Assembly: GCF_020564565.1 (NCBI RefSeq)
Contig: NZ_JAJCTD010000001.1
Location: 806,001-870,000 of the forward strand
Length of the DNA stretch: 64,000 nt
Reading direction: 5' to 3'
Source: Rhodobacter sp. Har01
GTDB lineage: Bacteria; Pseudomonadota; Alphaproteobacteria; Rhodobacterales; Rhodobacteraceae
In this document: positions 24,318 through 34,492 of the stretch, piece after piece
Numbering within the stretch: the stretch's first letter is position 1
How the letters are laid out: each line of letters begins with the position of its first letter
The notes under the pieces: generated by a model
Seen by the model: the letters and a program-made list of their open reading frames with translations, nothing else
Told to the model about the DNA's origin: nothing
Database searches by the model: none
Made by a program: the position numbers and the translations under genes

Positions 24318-24742
24318 CTCCCCTCGAACGCGCCATCGAGATTGCGGTGACCGCGCATGCCGGACAGAAGGACAAGGCAGGCGCCCCCTACATCCTGCAC
24401 CCCTTGCGGGTGATGCTGTCGCTGGAAGGCGATGCCGAGCGGATCGTTGGCGTCCTGCACGACGTGATTGAGGATTGCCCTGGCTGGAGTCTGGACCGCC
24501 TGCGCGGAGAGGGTTTTTCGGACGAGGTGCTTGCCGCGCTTGCCCTCGTCACCAAACAGTCCGAGGCCGAGGACTATACCGCATTCATCGACCGCTGCCG
24601 CCAGAACCCCGTGTCGCGGCGCGTCAAGCGAGCCGACCTGCTGGACAATCTTGATGTGCGCCGTCTGCCCGAAGTGACGGAAAGCGATGCCCTACGTCTC
24701 GGCAAGTACGGTCGCGCGCTCCGCCAGCTTGACGCCATCTGA
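24314..24742 (+). CDS. HD-domain phosphohydrolase, MESH1/RelA-hydrolase-like
   Basis: The 142-residue protein resembles the small single-domain (p)ppGpp hydrolase group: AIEIAVTAHAGQKDKAGAPYILHPLRVML, GVLHDVIEDCPG with the HD pair, and KRADLLDNLDV near the end. These are the metal and substrate motifs of HD hydrolases of the SpoT/MESH1 type. Activity on (p)ppGpp is inferred from the family. It starts inside the ABC-F stop (ATGA overlap) and is followed 30 nt later by a DUF2267 gene. Confidence 0.8.
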   Translation: MTPLERAIEIAVTAHAGQKDKAGAPYILHPLRVMLSLEGDAERIVGVLHDVIEDCPGWSLDRLRGEGFSDEVLAALALVTKQSEAEDYTAFIDRCRQNPVSRRVKRADLLDNLDVRRLPEVTESDALRLGKYGRALRQLDAI

Positions 24743-24772
24743 CACGATCACATCGGTACCGGAGGCCGGACC

Positions 24773-25228
24773 ATGCCCATGCCCTGGACCTATCGCCAGT
24801 CCACCCGCGAATGGCAGGCCTTCCTGGCCCATGCCCGCGATGCCATGAACCTCACCTCCGACAACGCCACCTTCACCGCCGTCGAAGGCGTGCTGCGCGC
24901 CTTCCGCCGTCGCCTGACGCCGCAACAGGCCATCGACTTCGCGCAAGTCCTGCCCGCCACGCTCCGGGCCCTCTTCGTTGCCGACTGGCACCTTGCCGAC
25001 CCCATCCCCCCCGGCACCCGCGCCGACTGGACGGCCGAAGCGCAATCCCTTCGCCCCCACCATAACCTGACCCCGCCCAATTGCGTCGAGGCCACCGCCC
25101 TGGCCCTGCGCAAATCCATCCTGCGCGAAGACCTCGACCGCGCCACCGCGCTCCTCCCGCCCTTCGCCACCGAATTCTGGTCCACCCCCGGCACCGACCC
25201 CGCAACCCTGGGCCCCCGCATCGTCTGA
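24773..25228 (+). CDS. DUF2267-like protein
   Basis: This 151-residue, probably cytoplasmic and mostly helical protein contains VEGVLRAFRRRLTPQQAIDFAQVLPATLRALFVADW, the pattern of DUF2267 proteins. The second half (VEATALALRKSILREDLDRATALLPPFATEFW) looks like a repeat of the same helical unit. GGAGG 7 nt upstream fixes the start. Function is unknown. It follows the HD phosphohydrolase and precedes a repeat element with a strong hairpin. Confidence 0.75.
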   Translation: MPMPWTYRQSTREWQAFLAHARDAMNLTSDNATFTAVEGVLRAFRRRLTPQQAIDFAQVLPATLRALFVADWHLADPIPPGTRADWTAEAQSLRPHHNLTPPNCVEATALALRKSILREDLDRATALLPPFATEFWSTPGTDPATLGPRIV

Positions 25229-25229
25229 T

Positions 25230-25298
25230 CCTTCATCTTGGCCCAAATACCTCCGGGGGTCCGGGGGGCTGGCCCCCCGGCCTGCGGCGCCCGACGGG
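25230..25298 (-). repeat. Dispersed intergenic repeat, copy 2, with hairpin
   Basis: On the minus strand this reads GGAGGTATTTGGGCCAAG then ATGAAG, preceded by CCCCCCGGACCCCC. The plus strand also carries a perfect 8-bp stem, CCGGGGGG (25261-25268) and CCCCCCGG (25273-25280), around CTGG. It occupies the gap between the DUF2267 and MarC genes and may end transcription of the first. Confidence 0.7.
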
Positions 25299-25341
25299 AT
25301 AGCGCTTTCCAGATCGCCCCCCAGCGCGCTAGCCTGTCGCC

Positions 25342-25986
25342 ATGCCCGACAGCGCCTTTCTCATCACCGCCTTCGCCACGCTCTTCGTGGTGATTGACCC
25401 GCCCGGGCTGGTGCCGATGTTCATCGCCCTGACCCGCGGGATGGACGCCCGGCAGCGCCGCGCCATGGCGCAGCGTGCCTGCCTGATCGCGGCGGCCCTG
25501 CTGACGCTGTTCGGGCTGGCGGGAGAATCCCTCCTGGGCTTCGTCGGCATCTCGATGCCCGCCTTCCGCATCGCCGGCGGCATCCTGCTGTTCCTGACCG
25601 CGCTCGACATGCTGTTCGAGCGCCGCACCCAGCGGCGCGAGGGCCAGCACGCCGAGCCCGACCACGACCCTTCGGTGTTTCCGCTGGCCACGCCGCTGAT
25701 CGCCGGCCCCGGCGCCATCGCCTCGATGATCCTGCTGGTCGGACAGGCCGAAGCGCAGGCCGGCGCAGCCCCGTTCGCAGACTGGCGCGGCGCGGCGGCG
25801 GTGATCGGGCTGATGCTGGCGATGATGGCGGTGACCTTCGCCTTCCTGCTCGCCTCGCCGCCGCTGGAACGCCTTCTGGGCCGGACCGGGGTGATCGTGA
25901 TCACCCGTTTGCTGGGCATGCTGTTGGCCGCGCTGGCGGTGCAGTTCGTCATCGACGGCGTGCGCCAGACCGGACTGGTCGGCTGA
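25342..25986 (+). CDS. MarC family integral membrane protein
   Basis: At 214 residues with six hydrophobic segments it fits MarC: ITAFATLFVVIDPPGLVPMFIAL at the N-terminus, the PAFRIAGGILLFLTALDML segment, and FPLATPLIAGPGAIASMILL, the family hallmark with its duplicate of the first motif. MarC proteins are inner-membrane proteins of unknown transport function; the old link to multiple antibiotic resistance is not supported. There is no clear ribosome-binding site before the ATG. It is followed 51 nt later by the clan AA protease gene. Confidence 0.88.
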   Translation: MPDSAFLITAFATLFVVIDPPGLVPMFIALTRGMDARQRRAMAQRACLIAAALLTLFGLAGESLLGFVGISMPAFRIAGGILLFLTALDMLFERRTQRREGQHAEPDHDPSVFPLATPLIAGPGAIASMILLVGQAEAQAGAAPFADWRGAAAVIGLMLAMMAVTFAFLLASPPLERLLGRTGVIVITRLLGMLLAALAVQFVIDGVRQTGLVG

Positions 25987-26037
25987 TCTTCCCTTGCGCC
26001 CGCCCCGCCCCCATATCGGCCGCAAAGGAGACCCCTG

Positions 26038-26613
26038 ATGGATGGCGACACCCTTGGCCGCATGGCCTATCTCGTGCTTCTGCTGGTCGCCGTGGGCGGC
26101 TGGGTGATGGTGGAATACCGCAAGCGCCTGGGCCAGGCCCTGCGCACCGCCCTTGCCTGGGGGCTGATCTTCCTGGGCGTAATGGCTGGCTACGGCCTCT
26201 GGGGTGACATCCGCCAGGACGTGATGCCCCGCCAAAGCGTCACCAAGGCGGGCGAGATCGAGCTGCCGCGCGCCGGCGACGGGCATTTCTACGCCACGCT
26301 CGACATCAACGGCACCGGCGTCCTGTTCCTCGCCGACACCGGCGCCACCAACATGGTGCTGTCGGGCGATGATGCCGCCCGGCTGGGCATCGACCCGGCC
26401 GCGCTGGTCTTCATCGGCGAGGCTTCCACCGCCAACGGCACCGTCCGCACCGCCCGCGTGACCCTGCCGCAGGTGGCGCTGGGGCCGTTCACCGACACCG
26501 GCGTTCCGGCCTATGTCACCGACGGAGAGATGGACATCTCGCTTCTGGGCATGGATTACCTGCGCCAGTTCCGGGTGGAAATCGCCGACGACCGGATGAT
26601 CCTGTCGCGCTAG
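26038..26613 (+). CDS. Membrane-anchored retropepsin-like (clan AA) aspartic protease
   Basis: This 191-residue protein has two N-terminal hydrophobic segments (about residues 8-25 and 38-57) followed by a soluble domain with LFLADTGATNMVLSGDDAARLGI, the single aspartic protease active-site motif DTGA. A downstream GMDYLRQF matches the family end motif. Such proteins work as homodimers; substrates are unknown. The length and layout fit the TIGR02281-type group. Its stop overlaps the convergent holC stop by 4 nt. Confidence 0.82.
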   Translation: MDGDTLGRMAYLVLLLVAVGGWVMVEYRKRLGQALRTALAWGLIFLGVMAGYGLWGDIRQDVMPRQSVTKAGEIELPRAGDGHFYATLDINGTGVLFLADTGATNMVLSGDDAARLGIDPAALVFIGEASTANGTVRTARVTLPQVALGPFTDTGVPAYVTDGEMDISLLGMDYLRQFRVEIADDRMILSR

Positions 26614-27074
26614 GCCGCGCCGGTTTCGGCCTTCTTCTCCCACCGGCCCGAGGCATCGGCCCAATACTGCGCCGGCAACCCCGCCGCAGTGACGGCCGTC
26701 CACTGCCCCCGCGCCGCGGCGACCTGGGCCTGATCGGCATCCTCGAACAGCAGCCAGACCCGTTCCAGCGCCGCCGCCTCGGCCGGGTCCACTGGCAAGG
26801 CACCCAGCAGAAGCACCGCCTGCGCCCCGTTCACCGCCGGACCCTGCCCCAGCAGCACCGGCTGATCGGCATCCTGCGGCCCGCCCTCCAGCCCGTGCGG
26901 CAGAAACCCGTCCTCCGGCCCCAGCCACAGCCGCGCGTCCAGCCGCTCCAGCGCGGCGCGGTCGGGGCCGCGGACCATCACCCGCCAGCCCTGCGCCAGC
27001 GCGCGGTCGCACAGCATCGTCACCGCCTCGTCCAGGGTGGACCGCGTCAGGTGGTAGAAGTTCACCACCCCCAT
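26610..27074 (-). CDS. holC: DNA polymerase III subunit chi
   Basis: The chi subunit links the clamp loader to single-stranded-DNA-binding protein during replication. This 154-residue protein begins GVVNFYHLTRSTLDEAVTMLCDRALAQGWRVMV and contains LWLGPEDGFLPHG, both typical of HolC. The C-terminal tail is alanine-rich and short. It is encoded 48 nt after pepA on the same strand, the usual pepA-holC pair of proteobacteria. Confidence 0.9.
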   Translation of the reverse strand: MGVVNFYHLTRSTLDEAVTMLCDRALAQGWRVMVRGPDRAALERLDARLWLGPEDGFLPHGLEGGPQDADQPVLLGQGPAVNGAQAVLLLGALPVDPAEAAALERVWLLFEDADQAQVAAARGQWTAVTAAGLPAQYWADASGRWEKKAETGAA

Positions 27075-27122
27075 GCGGCACGCCCCGGTTTCAAGCCGGA
27101 CTTGGCGCGAATTCCGCCGTCC

Positions 27123-28592
<1,470 letters not shown>

Positions 28593-28788
28593 CGCAAAGT
28601 CACCTTGCGCAAAGGGGTTTCATCGAACTGCAGCCCCGCCCGCACAGCGGCGGAACGGGTCGGCGGGCCATCGCCGCAACGCTATCCAGATGCCCCGGAC
28701 TTGACCAGATATGAGTTTTCCATGGCCTCGAATTCGGCTAGGGTCCGGCCAGTTGAAACGCAACATCTTGTGGAAACCCGGGTTCCTC

Positions 28789-29928
28789 TTGGCAAGATTC
28801 GACCGTTACTTGTTGTCTTACCTGCTGCAGCTTTTCGGCTTTTTCAGCTTGCTGCTGGTGGCGGTCTACTGGGTCAACCGGGCCGTCGGGCTGTTTGACC
28901 AGTTGATCGGCGATGGCCAGTCAGCGCTGGTGTTCCTGGAGTTTTCGCTGCTGTCGCTGCCCAACGTCATCCGCCTGGTGCTGCCGGTCTCGGCCTTTGC
29001 GGCCTGCCTTTATGCCATCAACCGGCTAAGCCAGGAATCGGAGCTGGTGGTGATGCAGGCGACCGGCTTTTCGGCCGTGCGCCTGTCGCGGCCGGTGGTG
29101 CTGTTCGGGGTTTGCGTCATGGCGATGCATCTGGTCCTCGCCAATGTGCTGGTGCCGATGGCGCAGGGCCGACTGCAATCGCGCAGCGCCGAGATCTCCG
29201 CGGACGTCACCGCCCGCTTCCTGAACGAGGGTCGGTTCCTGCACCCGGCCGACGGCCTGACGATCTATATCCGCGAAATCACGCCCCTGGGCGAGTTGAA
29301 CGACCTGTTCCTGTCGGACGAGCGCGGCGAGAACGACCGCGTGGTCTATACCGCGCGACGGGCGCTGATCGTGCGCGGCGAAACCGCGCCGCAACTGGTG
29401 ATGCTGGATGGCGCGGCGCAACGGTTGACGCGCGATGTTCCGCCGCGCATCTCGATCACCCGGTTCAATGATTTCACCCTGGACCTGGGCGCCATCGTCC
29501 AGGACGACGACGTGCGCCGCAAACAGGTGGACGAACTGTCCACCCTGGACCTGCTGGAAGCTGACCCGGTCCGGATCGAGGCAATGCGCACCACGCGCGC
29601 CGTCTTTCTTGAACAAGCGCACAGTCGGCTGGCCGGGCCGTTGCTGGGGCTGGCTGCGCCGCTGCTTGGCTTTGCCGCTCTAATGCTGGGCGGGTTTTCC
29701 CGCTTTGGCTTGTGGCGGCAGGTCGGGTTGGCGGTGCTCTTGCTGATCGGCCTGCAGATGGTGGCGACGTCAGCCTCGGGGGTGGCATTGCGCAATGACA
29801 TGGGGTGGCTGCTGTTGTACCTGGCCCCGGCGCTGGGGCTGGCGGTTTCGGCGGTTCTGCTGTGGCTGGCCCAGCGGCCGCGACAGTTGGGCTACGATCC
29901 TGCCGCGGTCGATGGGGCGGCGGCATGA
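28789..29928 (+). CDS. lptF: LPS export ABC transporter permease LptF
   Basis: LptF and LptG form the inner-membrane channel that extracts lipopolysaccharide and passes it to LptC/LptA. The protein has six membrane segments and a periplasmic beta-jellyroll between segments 3 and 4. MARFDRYLLSYLLQLFGFFSLLLVAVYWVNRAV matches LptF N-termini, which is why I chose the TTG at 28789 (379 residues). An ATG at 28711 would add 26 residues with no similarity, across a probable promoter (TAGGGT at 28739). The ribosome-binding site is weak. The stop overlaps lptG by 4 nt. Confidence 0.87.
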   Translation: MARFDRYLLSYLLQLFGFFSLLLVAVYWVNRAVGLFDQLIGDGQSALVFLEFSLLSLPNVIRLVLPVSAFAACLYAINRLSQESELVVMQATGFSAVRLSRPVVLFGVCVMAMHLVLANVLVPMAQGRLQSRSAEISADVTARFLNEGRFLHPADGLTIYIREITPLGELNDLFLSDERGENDRVVYTARRALIVRGETAPQLVMLDGAAQRLTRDVPPRISITRFNDFTLDLGAIVQDDDVRRKQVDELSTLDLLEADPVRIEAMRTTRAVFLEQAHSRLAGPLLGLAAPLLGFAALMLGGFSRFGLWRQVGLAVLLLIGLQMVATSASGVALRNDMGWLLLYLAPALGLAVSAVLLWLAQRPRQLGYDPAAVDGAAA

Positions 29929-31019
29929 CACTATCGCTTTACATCGCCCGGCGGTTCCTGCTGACCCTTGGCCAGGTGTTCCTGGTTTTCTTCGGCATCC
30001 TGATGCTGATCGACATGATCGAACAACTGCGGCGGCTGTCGGGCAAGGGCGCCGGTCTGGCCGATGCGGCCAGGCTTTCGCTGCTGAACGTGCCCGAGTC
30101 GCTGTACCGCATCCTGCCATTGATCCTGATCATCTCGGCGATGACCCTGTTCCTGTCGCTGGCGCGGTCTTCGGAACTGGTGGTCGTGCGCGCGGCCGGT
30201 CGCTCGGGGCTGCGCTTCCTGCTGACCCCGGTCCTTGCCGCTCTGACCGTGGGTGTCCTGACCGTCGGTGTCCTGAACCCGCTGGTCGCGGCCACGTCCA
30301 AGGCCTATGAGGAACTGCGCTCGCGCTTTCTGACCGATGGTGCGGTGCTTTCGGTTTCGGACACCGGGCTTTGGCTGCGGCAGGGCGGTGACTACGGACA
30401 GACGGTGATCCAGGCGGCGCGGGCGAACCTGGACGGGACCGAATTGACTGCCGTAAGCTTCCTGACCTTCGGCCCGGAAGGCACACCCCTCACCCGGATC
30501 GAGGCCGCCGCGGCACGGCTGGAGACCGGGGCCTGGCGGCTGGACGGAGCCAAGCTGTGGAACCTCGACGCGCCGAACCCCGAGGTGGCCGCCGAGATCT
30601 GGCCGGATGGCACCCGGCTGCCCTCGGACCTGACGCCCGAGCGCATCCGCGACAGCTTTGGCACCCCCTCGGCGGTGCCGATCTGGCAGCTGCCGGCCTT
30701 CATCGGAGACCTCGAACGCGCCGGATTCTCGGCCCGGGCCTACCGGCTGTGGTTCCAGATGGAACTGGCGCAGCCGCTTCTGCTGACCGCCATGGTGCTG
30801 GTAGCCGCAGGCTTCACCATGCGTCACGTCCGCTTTGGCGGAACCGGACAGATGGTGCTCTACGCCATGCTGGCGGGGTTTGCGCTGTTCTTTCTGCGCA
30901 ACTTCGCTCAGGCTCTGGGCGAAGCCGGGCAGATCCCGGTGGCATTGGCAGCCTGGAGCCCGCCGGTCGCCGCCGTGATGCTGGCTCTTGGCTTGCTCTT
31001 GCATCTGGAGGATGGCTAG
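29925..31019 (+). CDS. lptG: LPS export ABC transporter permease LptG
   Basis: This 364-residue partner of LptF has the same six-segment plus periplasmic jellyroll layout: LYIARRFLLTLGQVFLVFFGILMLIDMIEQLRRL at the start and PLLLTAMVLVAAGFTMRHVRFGGTGQMVLYAML in the C-terminal half. It is translationally coupled to lptF (ATGA overlap) and followed 3 nt later by lptD, so the export channel and outer-membrane translocon are made from one transcript. Confidence 0.95.
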   Translation: MTLSLYIARRFLLTLGQVFLVFFGILMLIDMIEQLRRLSGKGAGLADAARLSLLNVPESLYRILPLILIISAMTLFLSLARSSELVVVRAAGRSGLRFLLTPVLAALTVGVLTVGVLNPLVAATSKAYEELRSRFLTDGAVLSVSDTGLWLRQGGDYGQTVIQAARANLDGTELTAVSFLTFGPEGTPLTRIEAAAARLETGAWRLDGAKLWNLDAPNPEVAAEIWPDGTRLPSDLTPERIRDSFGTPSAVPIWQLPAFIGDLERAGFSARAYRLWFQMELAQPLLLTAMVLVAAGFTMRHVRFGGTGQMVLYAMLAGFALFFLRNFAQALGEAGQIPVALAAWSPPVAAVMLALGLLLHLEDG

Positions 31020-31022
31020 CCC

Positions 31023-33179
31023 ATGCGCTTGCCCCGATTCCTCTGCCTGGGCCTGGCCGCGCTGGCGCTTGCGCTGGCAGCCCCGGCGCAGGTCCAGGCC
31101 CAGGACCGCGCCACGCTGGTCTCGGACCGGCTTGAGATCGCCGACGACAGCCGCCTGATCGCCAGCGGCAACGTAGAAGTCTTCTTCCGCGGCACCCGAC
31201 TTCGCGCCAGCCGGATCGTCTATGACCAAGCCGGCGACAGGCTCTTGATCGACGGACCCATCGCGCTGATCGACGACACCGGCAAGGCGCTGATCCTTGC
31301 CTCGGCCGCCGAACTTTCGGCCGACCTGACCGAGGGCGTTCTCGAGAGTGCCAGGCTGGTGCTGAACCAGCAACTGCAACTGGCCTCGAACCGCATGATG
31401 CGGGTCGCTGGCCGCTACACCGCGCTTGATCGCGTGGTCGCCTCGTCCTGCCAGGTCTGCGCCGAGCATCCGGTCCCGCTGTGGGAAATCCGCGCCCGCC
31501 GGGTGGTACACGATCAGATGGAACGACAGCTCTATTTCGACCATGCGCAGTTTCGCGTCGCCGGCGTGCCGGTGTTCTACATTCCCCGCCTGCGGATGCC
31601 GGACCCGACACTCGACCGGGCCACCGGCTTTCTGATGCCGCAGCTTCGCACCACCTCGGGCCTGGGCACGGGTCTCAAGATCCCCTATTTCATAGCCCTC
31701 GGCCCCAGCCGCGACCTGACATTGACGCCCTATTTCAGCACCAAGGCCGGCAGGACGCTGGAACTGCGCTATCGCCAGGCCTTTGCCACCGGGATGATCG
31801 AGATCGCCGGCGCGGTATCGCGTGATGAACTGGTTCTTGGCGATACCCGTGGCTACCTGGAAACCACGGGCGCCTTCGATTTGCCGAACAGCTTCAAGCT
31901 GACGTTCAAGGGCATAACGGCGTCGGACCCGGCCTATCTGCTGGATTATGGCATTTCCGATGCCGACCGGCTGGACAGCCGCATCGAGTTGACCCGGACC
32001 CGCCGCAACGGATATTTCGCGGGTCGGATCATCAGTCTCCAGACCCTGCGCGACGATGAGGAAAACACCACCATTCCCGGCTTCGTCACCGACCTGACGT
32101 TCCATCGTCGCTTTTCATTGGGCGCGTTGGGCGGCGAAGGCGGGTTCCGCCTGCAGACCCACAGCCATGTCCGCACCTCGACCAACCCAGCGGACGGAGC
32201 AGACCTGGATAGCATCGCCGACGGCCGCGACATGAGCCGGATTTCGGCCCGTGTGGATTGGCGGCGCAGCTTCATCCTGCCGGCAGGGATCGAGGCCACG
32301 ATTCTGGGCGAGGCGCAGGCCGAAGCCTTTACCATAGCCCAGGACGCCAGCTTTGCCGGCGAGTTCAGCCGCGTCCACAGCGCCGCCGGGGTCGAACTGC
32401 GCTGGCCCTGGGTCAAGACCACGGGTCGCGGCGCGACGCATGTCATCGAGCCGGTGATCCAGCTGGTCTGGGCCGGCCAGCACGGCGCGGATATCCCGAA
32501 CGAAGACAGCGCACTGGTCGAGTTCGATGAGGGCAACCTCTTCTCGCTTGACCGTTTTCCCGGCTCGGATGCGGTCGAGGAAGGGGCGCGTGTGAACCTG
32601 GGTGTGACCTGGACCCGGCATGATCCAGCCGGCTGGTCGATGGGCCTGACCCTGGGCCGCGTGCTGCGCGACCGCAACTATGGCCAGTTCGGCCCGGCCT
32701 CGGGCCTGGGTGGCGGCAGTTCCGACTGGCTGGTGGCGGCGAACGTCGACTGGCAGTCCGGCCTTGCCGCCACTGGACGGCTGGTGTTCGACGACAGCTT
32801 CAGCCTGTCGAAGGGCGAGGTGCGGCTGAGTCTGAACCGCGATCGGCTGGCGCTGGCGACCTCGGCGCTTTGGGCCGAAGCGGACCTCAGCGAAAACCGG
32901 CCGGATCGGACGCGCGAGTTCACCTTCGATGCACTCTGGAAGGTTGCCCCCTCGCTCTCGGCCATGCTGTCGGGCAGCTATGACTTCGAGGCTGAACGCG
33001 GCACCCTTGCAGGCCTGGGTGTGGAATTCCGCAACGAATGCGTGACGGTGAATCTTTCCCTCTCGCGTCGGTTCACGTCCTCGACTAGTGTGACGCCGAC
33101 GACGGATTTCGGCCTTTCGGTCGATCTTGTCGGCTTTGGCAGCGGCACGGCGGCGGGTCCGTCGCGGCGATGCCGCTAA
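31023..33179 (+). CDS. lptD: LPS-assembly protein LptD
   Basis: LptD is the outer-membrane beta-barrel that inserts lipopolysaccharide into the outer leaflet with LptE. The 718-residue protein has a signal peptide (cut near VQAQ), an N-terminal OstA-like jellyroll (VSDRLEIADDSRLIASGNVEVFFRGTRLRASRIVYD) and a long barrel. Cysteines occur in SSCQVCAEHPVPLWEIRA and near the C-terminus (FRNECVTVNLS), candidates for the disulfides that LptD needs. Its coding sequence ends inside the upstream extension of the SurA-like frame. Confidence 0.94.
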   Translation: MRLPRFLCLGLAALALALAAPAQVQAQDRATLVSDRLEIADDSRLIASGNVEVFFRGTRLRASRIVYDQAGDRLLIDGPIALIDDTGKALILASAAELSADLTEGVLESARLVLNQQLQLASNRMMRVAGRYTALDRVVASSCQVCAEHPVPLWEIRARRVVHDQMERQLYFDHAQFRVAGVPVFYIPRLRMPDPTLDRATGFLMPQLRTTSGLGTGLKIPYFIALGPSRDLTLTPYFSTKAGRTLELRYRQAFATGMIEIAGAVSRDELVLGDTRGYLETTGAFDLPNSFKLTFKGITASDPAYLLDYGISDADRLDSRIELTRTRRNGYFAGRIISLQTLRDDEENTTIPGFVTDLTFHRRFSLGALGGEGGFRLQTHSHVRTSTNPADGADLDSIADGRDMSRISARVDWRRSFILPAGIEATILGEAQAEAFTIAQDASFAGEFSRVHSAAGVELRWPWVKTTGRGATHVIEPVIQLVWAGQHGADIPNEDSALVEFDEGNLFSLDRFPGSDAVEEGARVNLGVTWTRHDPAGWSMGLTLGRVLRDRNYGQFGPASGLGGGSSDWLVAANVDWQSGLAATGRLVFDDSFSLSKGEVRLSLNRDRLALATSALWAEADLSENRPDRTREFTFDALWKVAPSLSAMLSGSYDFEAERGTLAGLGVEFRNECVTVNLSLSRRFTSSTSVTPTTDFGLSVDLVGFGSGTAAGPSRRCR

Positions 33180-33238
33180 GGGCAAAGACCCGTGCCATAG
33201 GCGGGCGAACTGAACAGGACGGCGGGCGGGCGGGCGGC

Positions 33239-34492
33239 ATGGAACGCAAGGCGGCACGGGGAATGCGGGCGAAACGGGTGGCATTGGTCGCCGCGCTGGC
33301 CGGGTGGGCGGGTTTGGGCCTGACCCTGCCCGAGGTGCCTGGAGGCGCCGCTCCGGCGTTGGCGCAGAACCTTTTCGCGCCGCGGCTTTACGTCAACGAT
33401 GCGGTCATTTCAGACTACGAGGTCATGCAGCGCGCGATGTTCATGCAGCTGCTGCGCGCACCCGGTGACCCCGAGACCGAGGCCGTGAAGGCGCTGACCG
33501 AAGACAAGCTGCGGCTGTCCGAGGCCAAGCGTCTGGGCATCAAGGCGACCGAGCAGGAAATCCTGGACGGGATGAACGAATTCGCCAGCCGCGCCAATCT
33601 GACGGCCGAACAGCTGGTCGGCGAACTGCAGAAGGTCGGCATCGCCGCCGAAACCTTCCGCGACTTCGTCACCGCCGGCGTGCTTTGGCGCAAGGTCGTG
33701 CGCGAGCGGTTCCGCGGCCAGGTTTCGGCCTCGGAGGCCGATGTGGACAAGGCGCTGGAGGCGACCGCGCGGCCGCGCGCGCTGCGGGTGCTGGTGTCGG
33801 AATTGGTGATCCCGGCCCAGCCCGGCAACGAGGACGCCGCCATGGCGCTTGCCAATCGGCTGAGCGACGAGATCGACAGCGAGGCCGAATTCGCTGCCGC
33901 CGCGCGGCGCCATTCCGCCGCGCCGACCGCCGGCCGTGGCGGCCGGCTGGACTGGCTGCCGCTGTCGAACCTGCCGCCGGCGATTGCCGGAGAGATCCTG
34001 GGGCTTGGCGCGGGCGACGTGTCCAAGCCGGTCGTGGTTCCCGGCGCTGTGGTGCTGTTCCAGTTGCGAGATGTGGCCCGGGACGAAACCGCCGAGCCGC
34101 TGGAGGTCTCGGTCGAATGGGCCGAGTTCCTGGTGCCCGACGATGCCGCCGAAATCGCCCGCATCCAGGCCGACAATCGCCGGTGCCTCGACCTTTACGA
34201 CGACGCGCGGGGCCTGCCCGAGGACCGCCTTACCATCACCACCGCCAGCATGGCCGAAGTGCCGCGGGACGTGGCACTGGAGCTGGCGAGACTTGATGCC
34301 GGCGAGATTTCCACGACACTTTCGCGTTCGGGCCTTCGCCGGCTGGTCATGCTGTGCGGCCGCAAACAGGTGATGGAGCCCGAGCCGACCCGCGATCAGG
34401 TGCGCGAGCAGGTGTTGAACCTGAAACTGGAAGGCCTGGCCAACGGCTATCTGGAAGAGCTGCGCGCAGCGGCCTTCATCCGCGAGCCGTGA
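33239..34492 (+). CDS. surA: SurA-like periplasmic peptidyl-prolyl isomerase/chaperone
   Basis: This 417-residue protein has a basic N-terminus and a signal peptide cut near ALAQ, a SurA N-terminal domain (RLYVNDAVISDYEVMQRAMFMQLL, EDKLRLSEAKRLGIKATEQEILDGM) and one parvulin-type domain in the middle (FAAAARRHSAAPTAGRGGRLDWLPLSNLPPAIAGEI). Such chaperones help outer-membrane proteins, including LptD, to fold. The start is uncertain among 33239, 33263 and 33170; the first has a GGCGG-rich upstream. It lies between lptD and pdxA and overlaps pdxA by 4 nt (GTGA). Confidence 0.85.
   Translation: MERKAARGMRAKRVALVAALAGWAGLGLTLPEVPGGAAPALAQNLFAPRLYVNDAVISDYEVMQRAMFMQLLRAPGDPETEAVKALTEDKLRLSEAKRLGIKATEQEILDGMNEFASRANLTAEQLVGELQKVGIAAETFRDFVTAGVLWRKVVRERFRGQVSASEADVDKALEATARPRALRVLVSELVIPAQPGNEDAAMALANRLSDEIDSEAEFAAAARRHSAAPTAGRGGRLDWLPLSNLPPAIAGEILGLGAGDVSKPVVVPGAVVLFQLRDVARDETAEPLEVSVEWAEFLVPDDAAEIARIQADNRRCLDLYDDARGLPEDRLTITTASMAEVPRDVALELARLDAGEISTTLSRSGLRRLVMLCGRKQVMEPEPTRDQVREQVLNLKLEGLANGYLEELRAAAFIREP

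Noticed and set aside
29931..32105. A 724-codon minus-strand open frame across lptG and lptD
   Set aside because: It covers two genes with clear LPS-export signatures on the other strand and has no recognisable domain.
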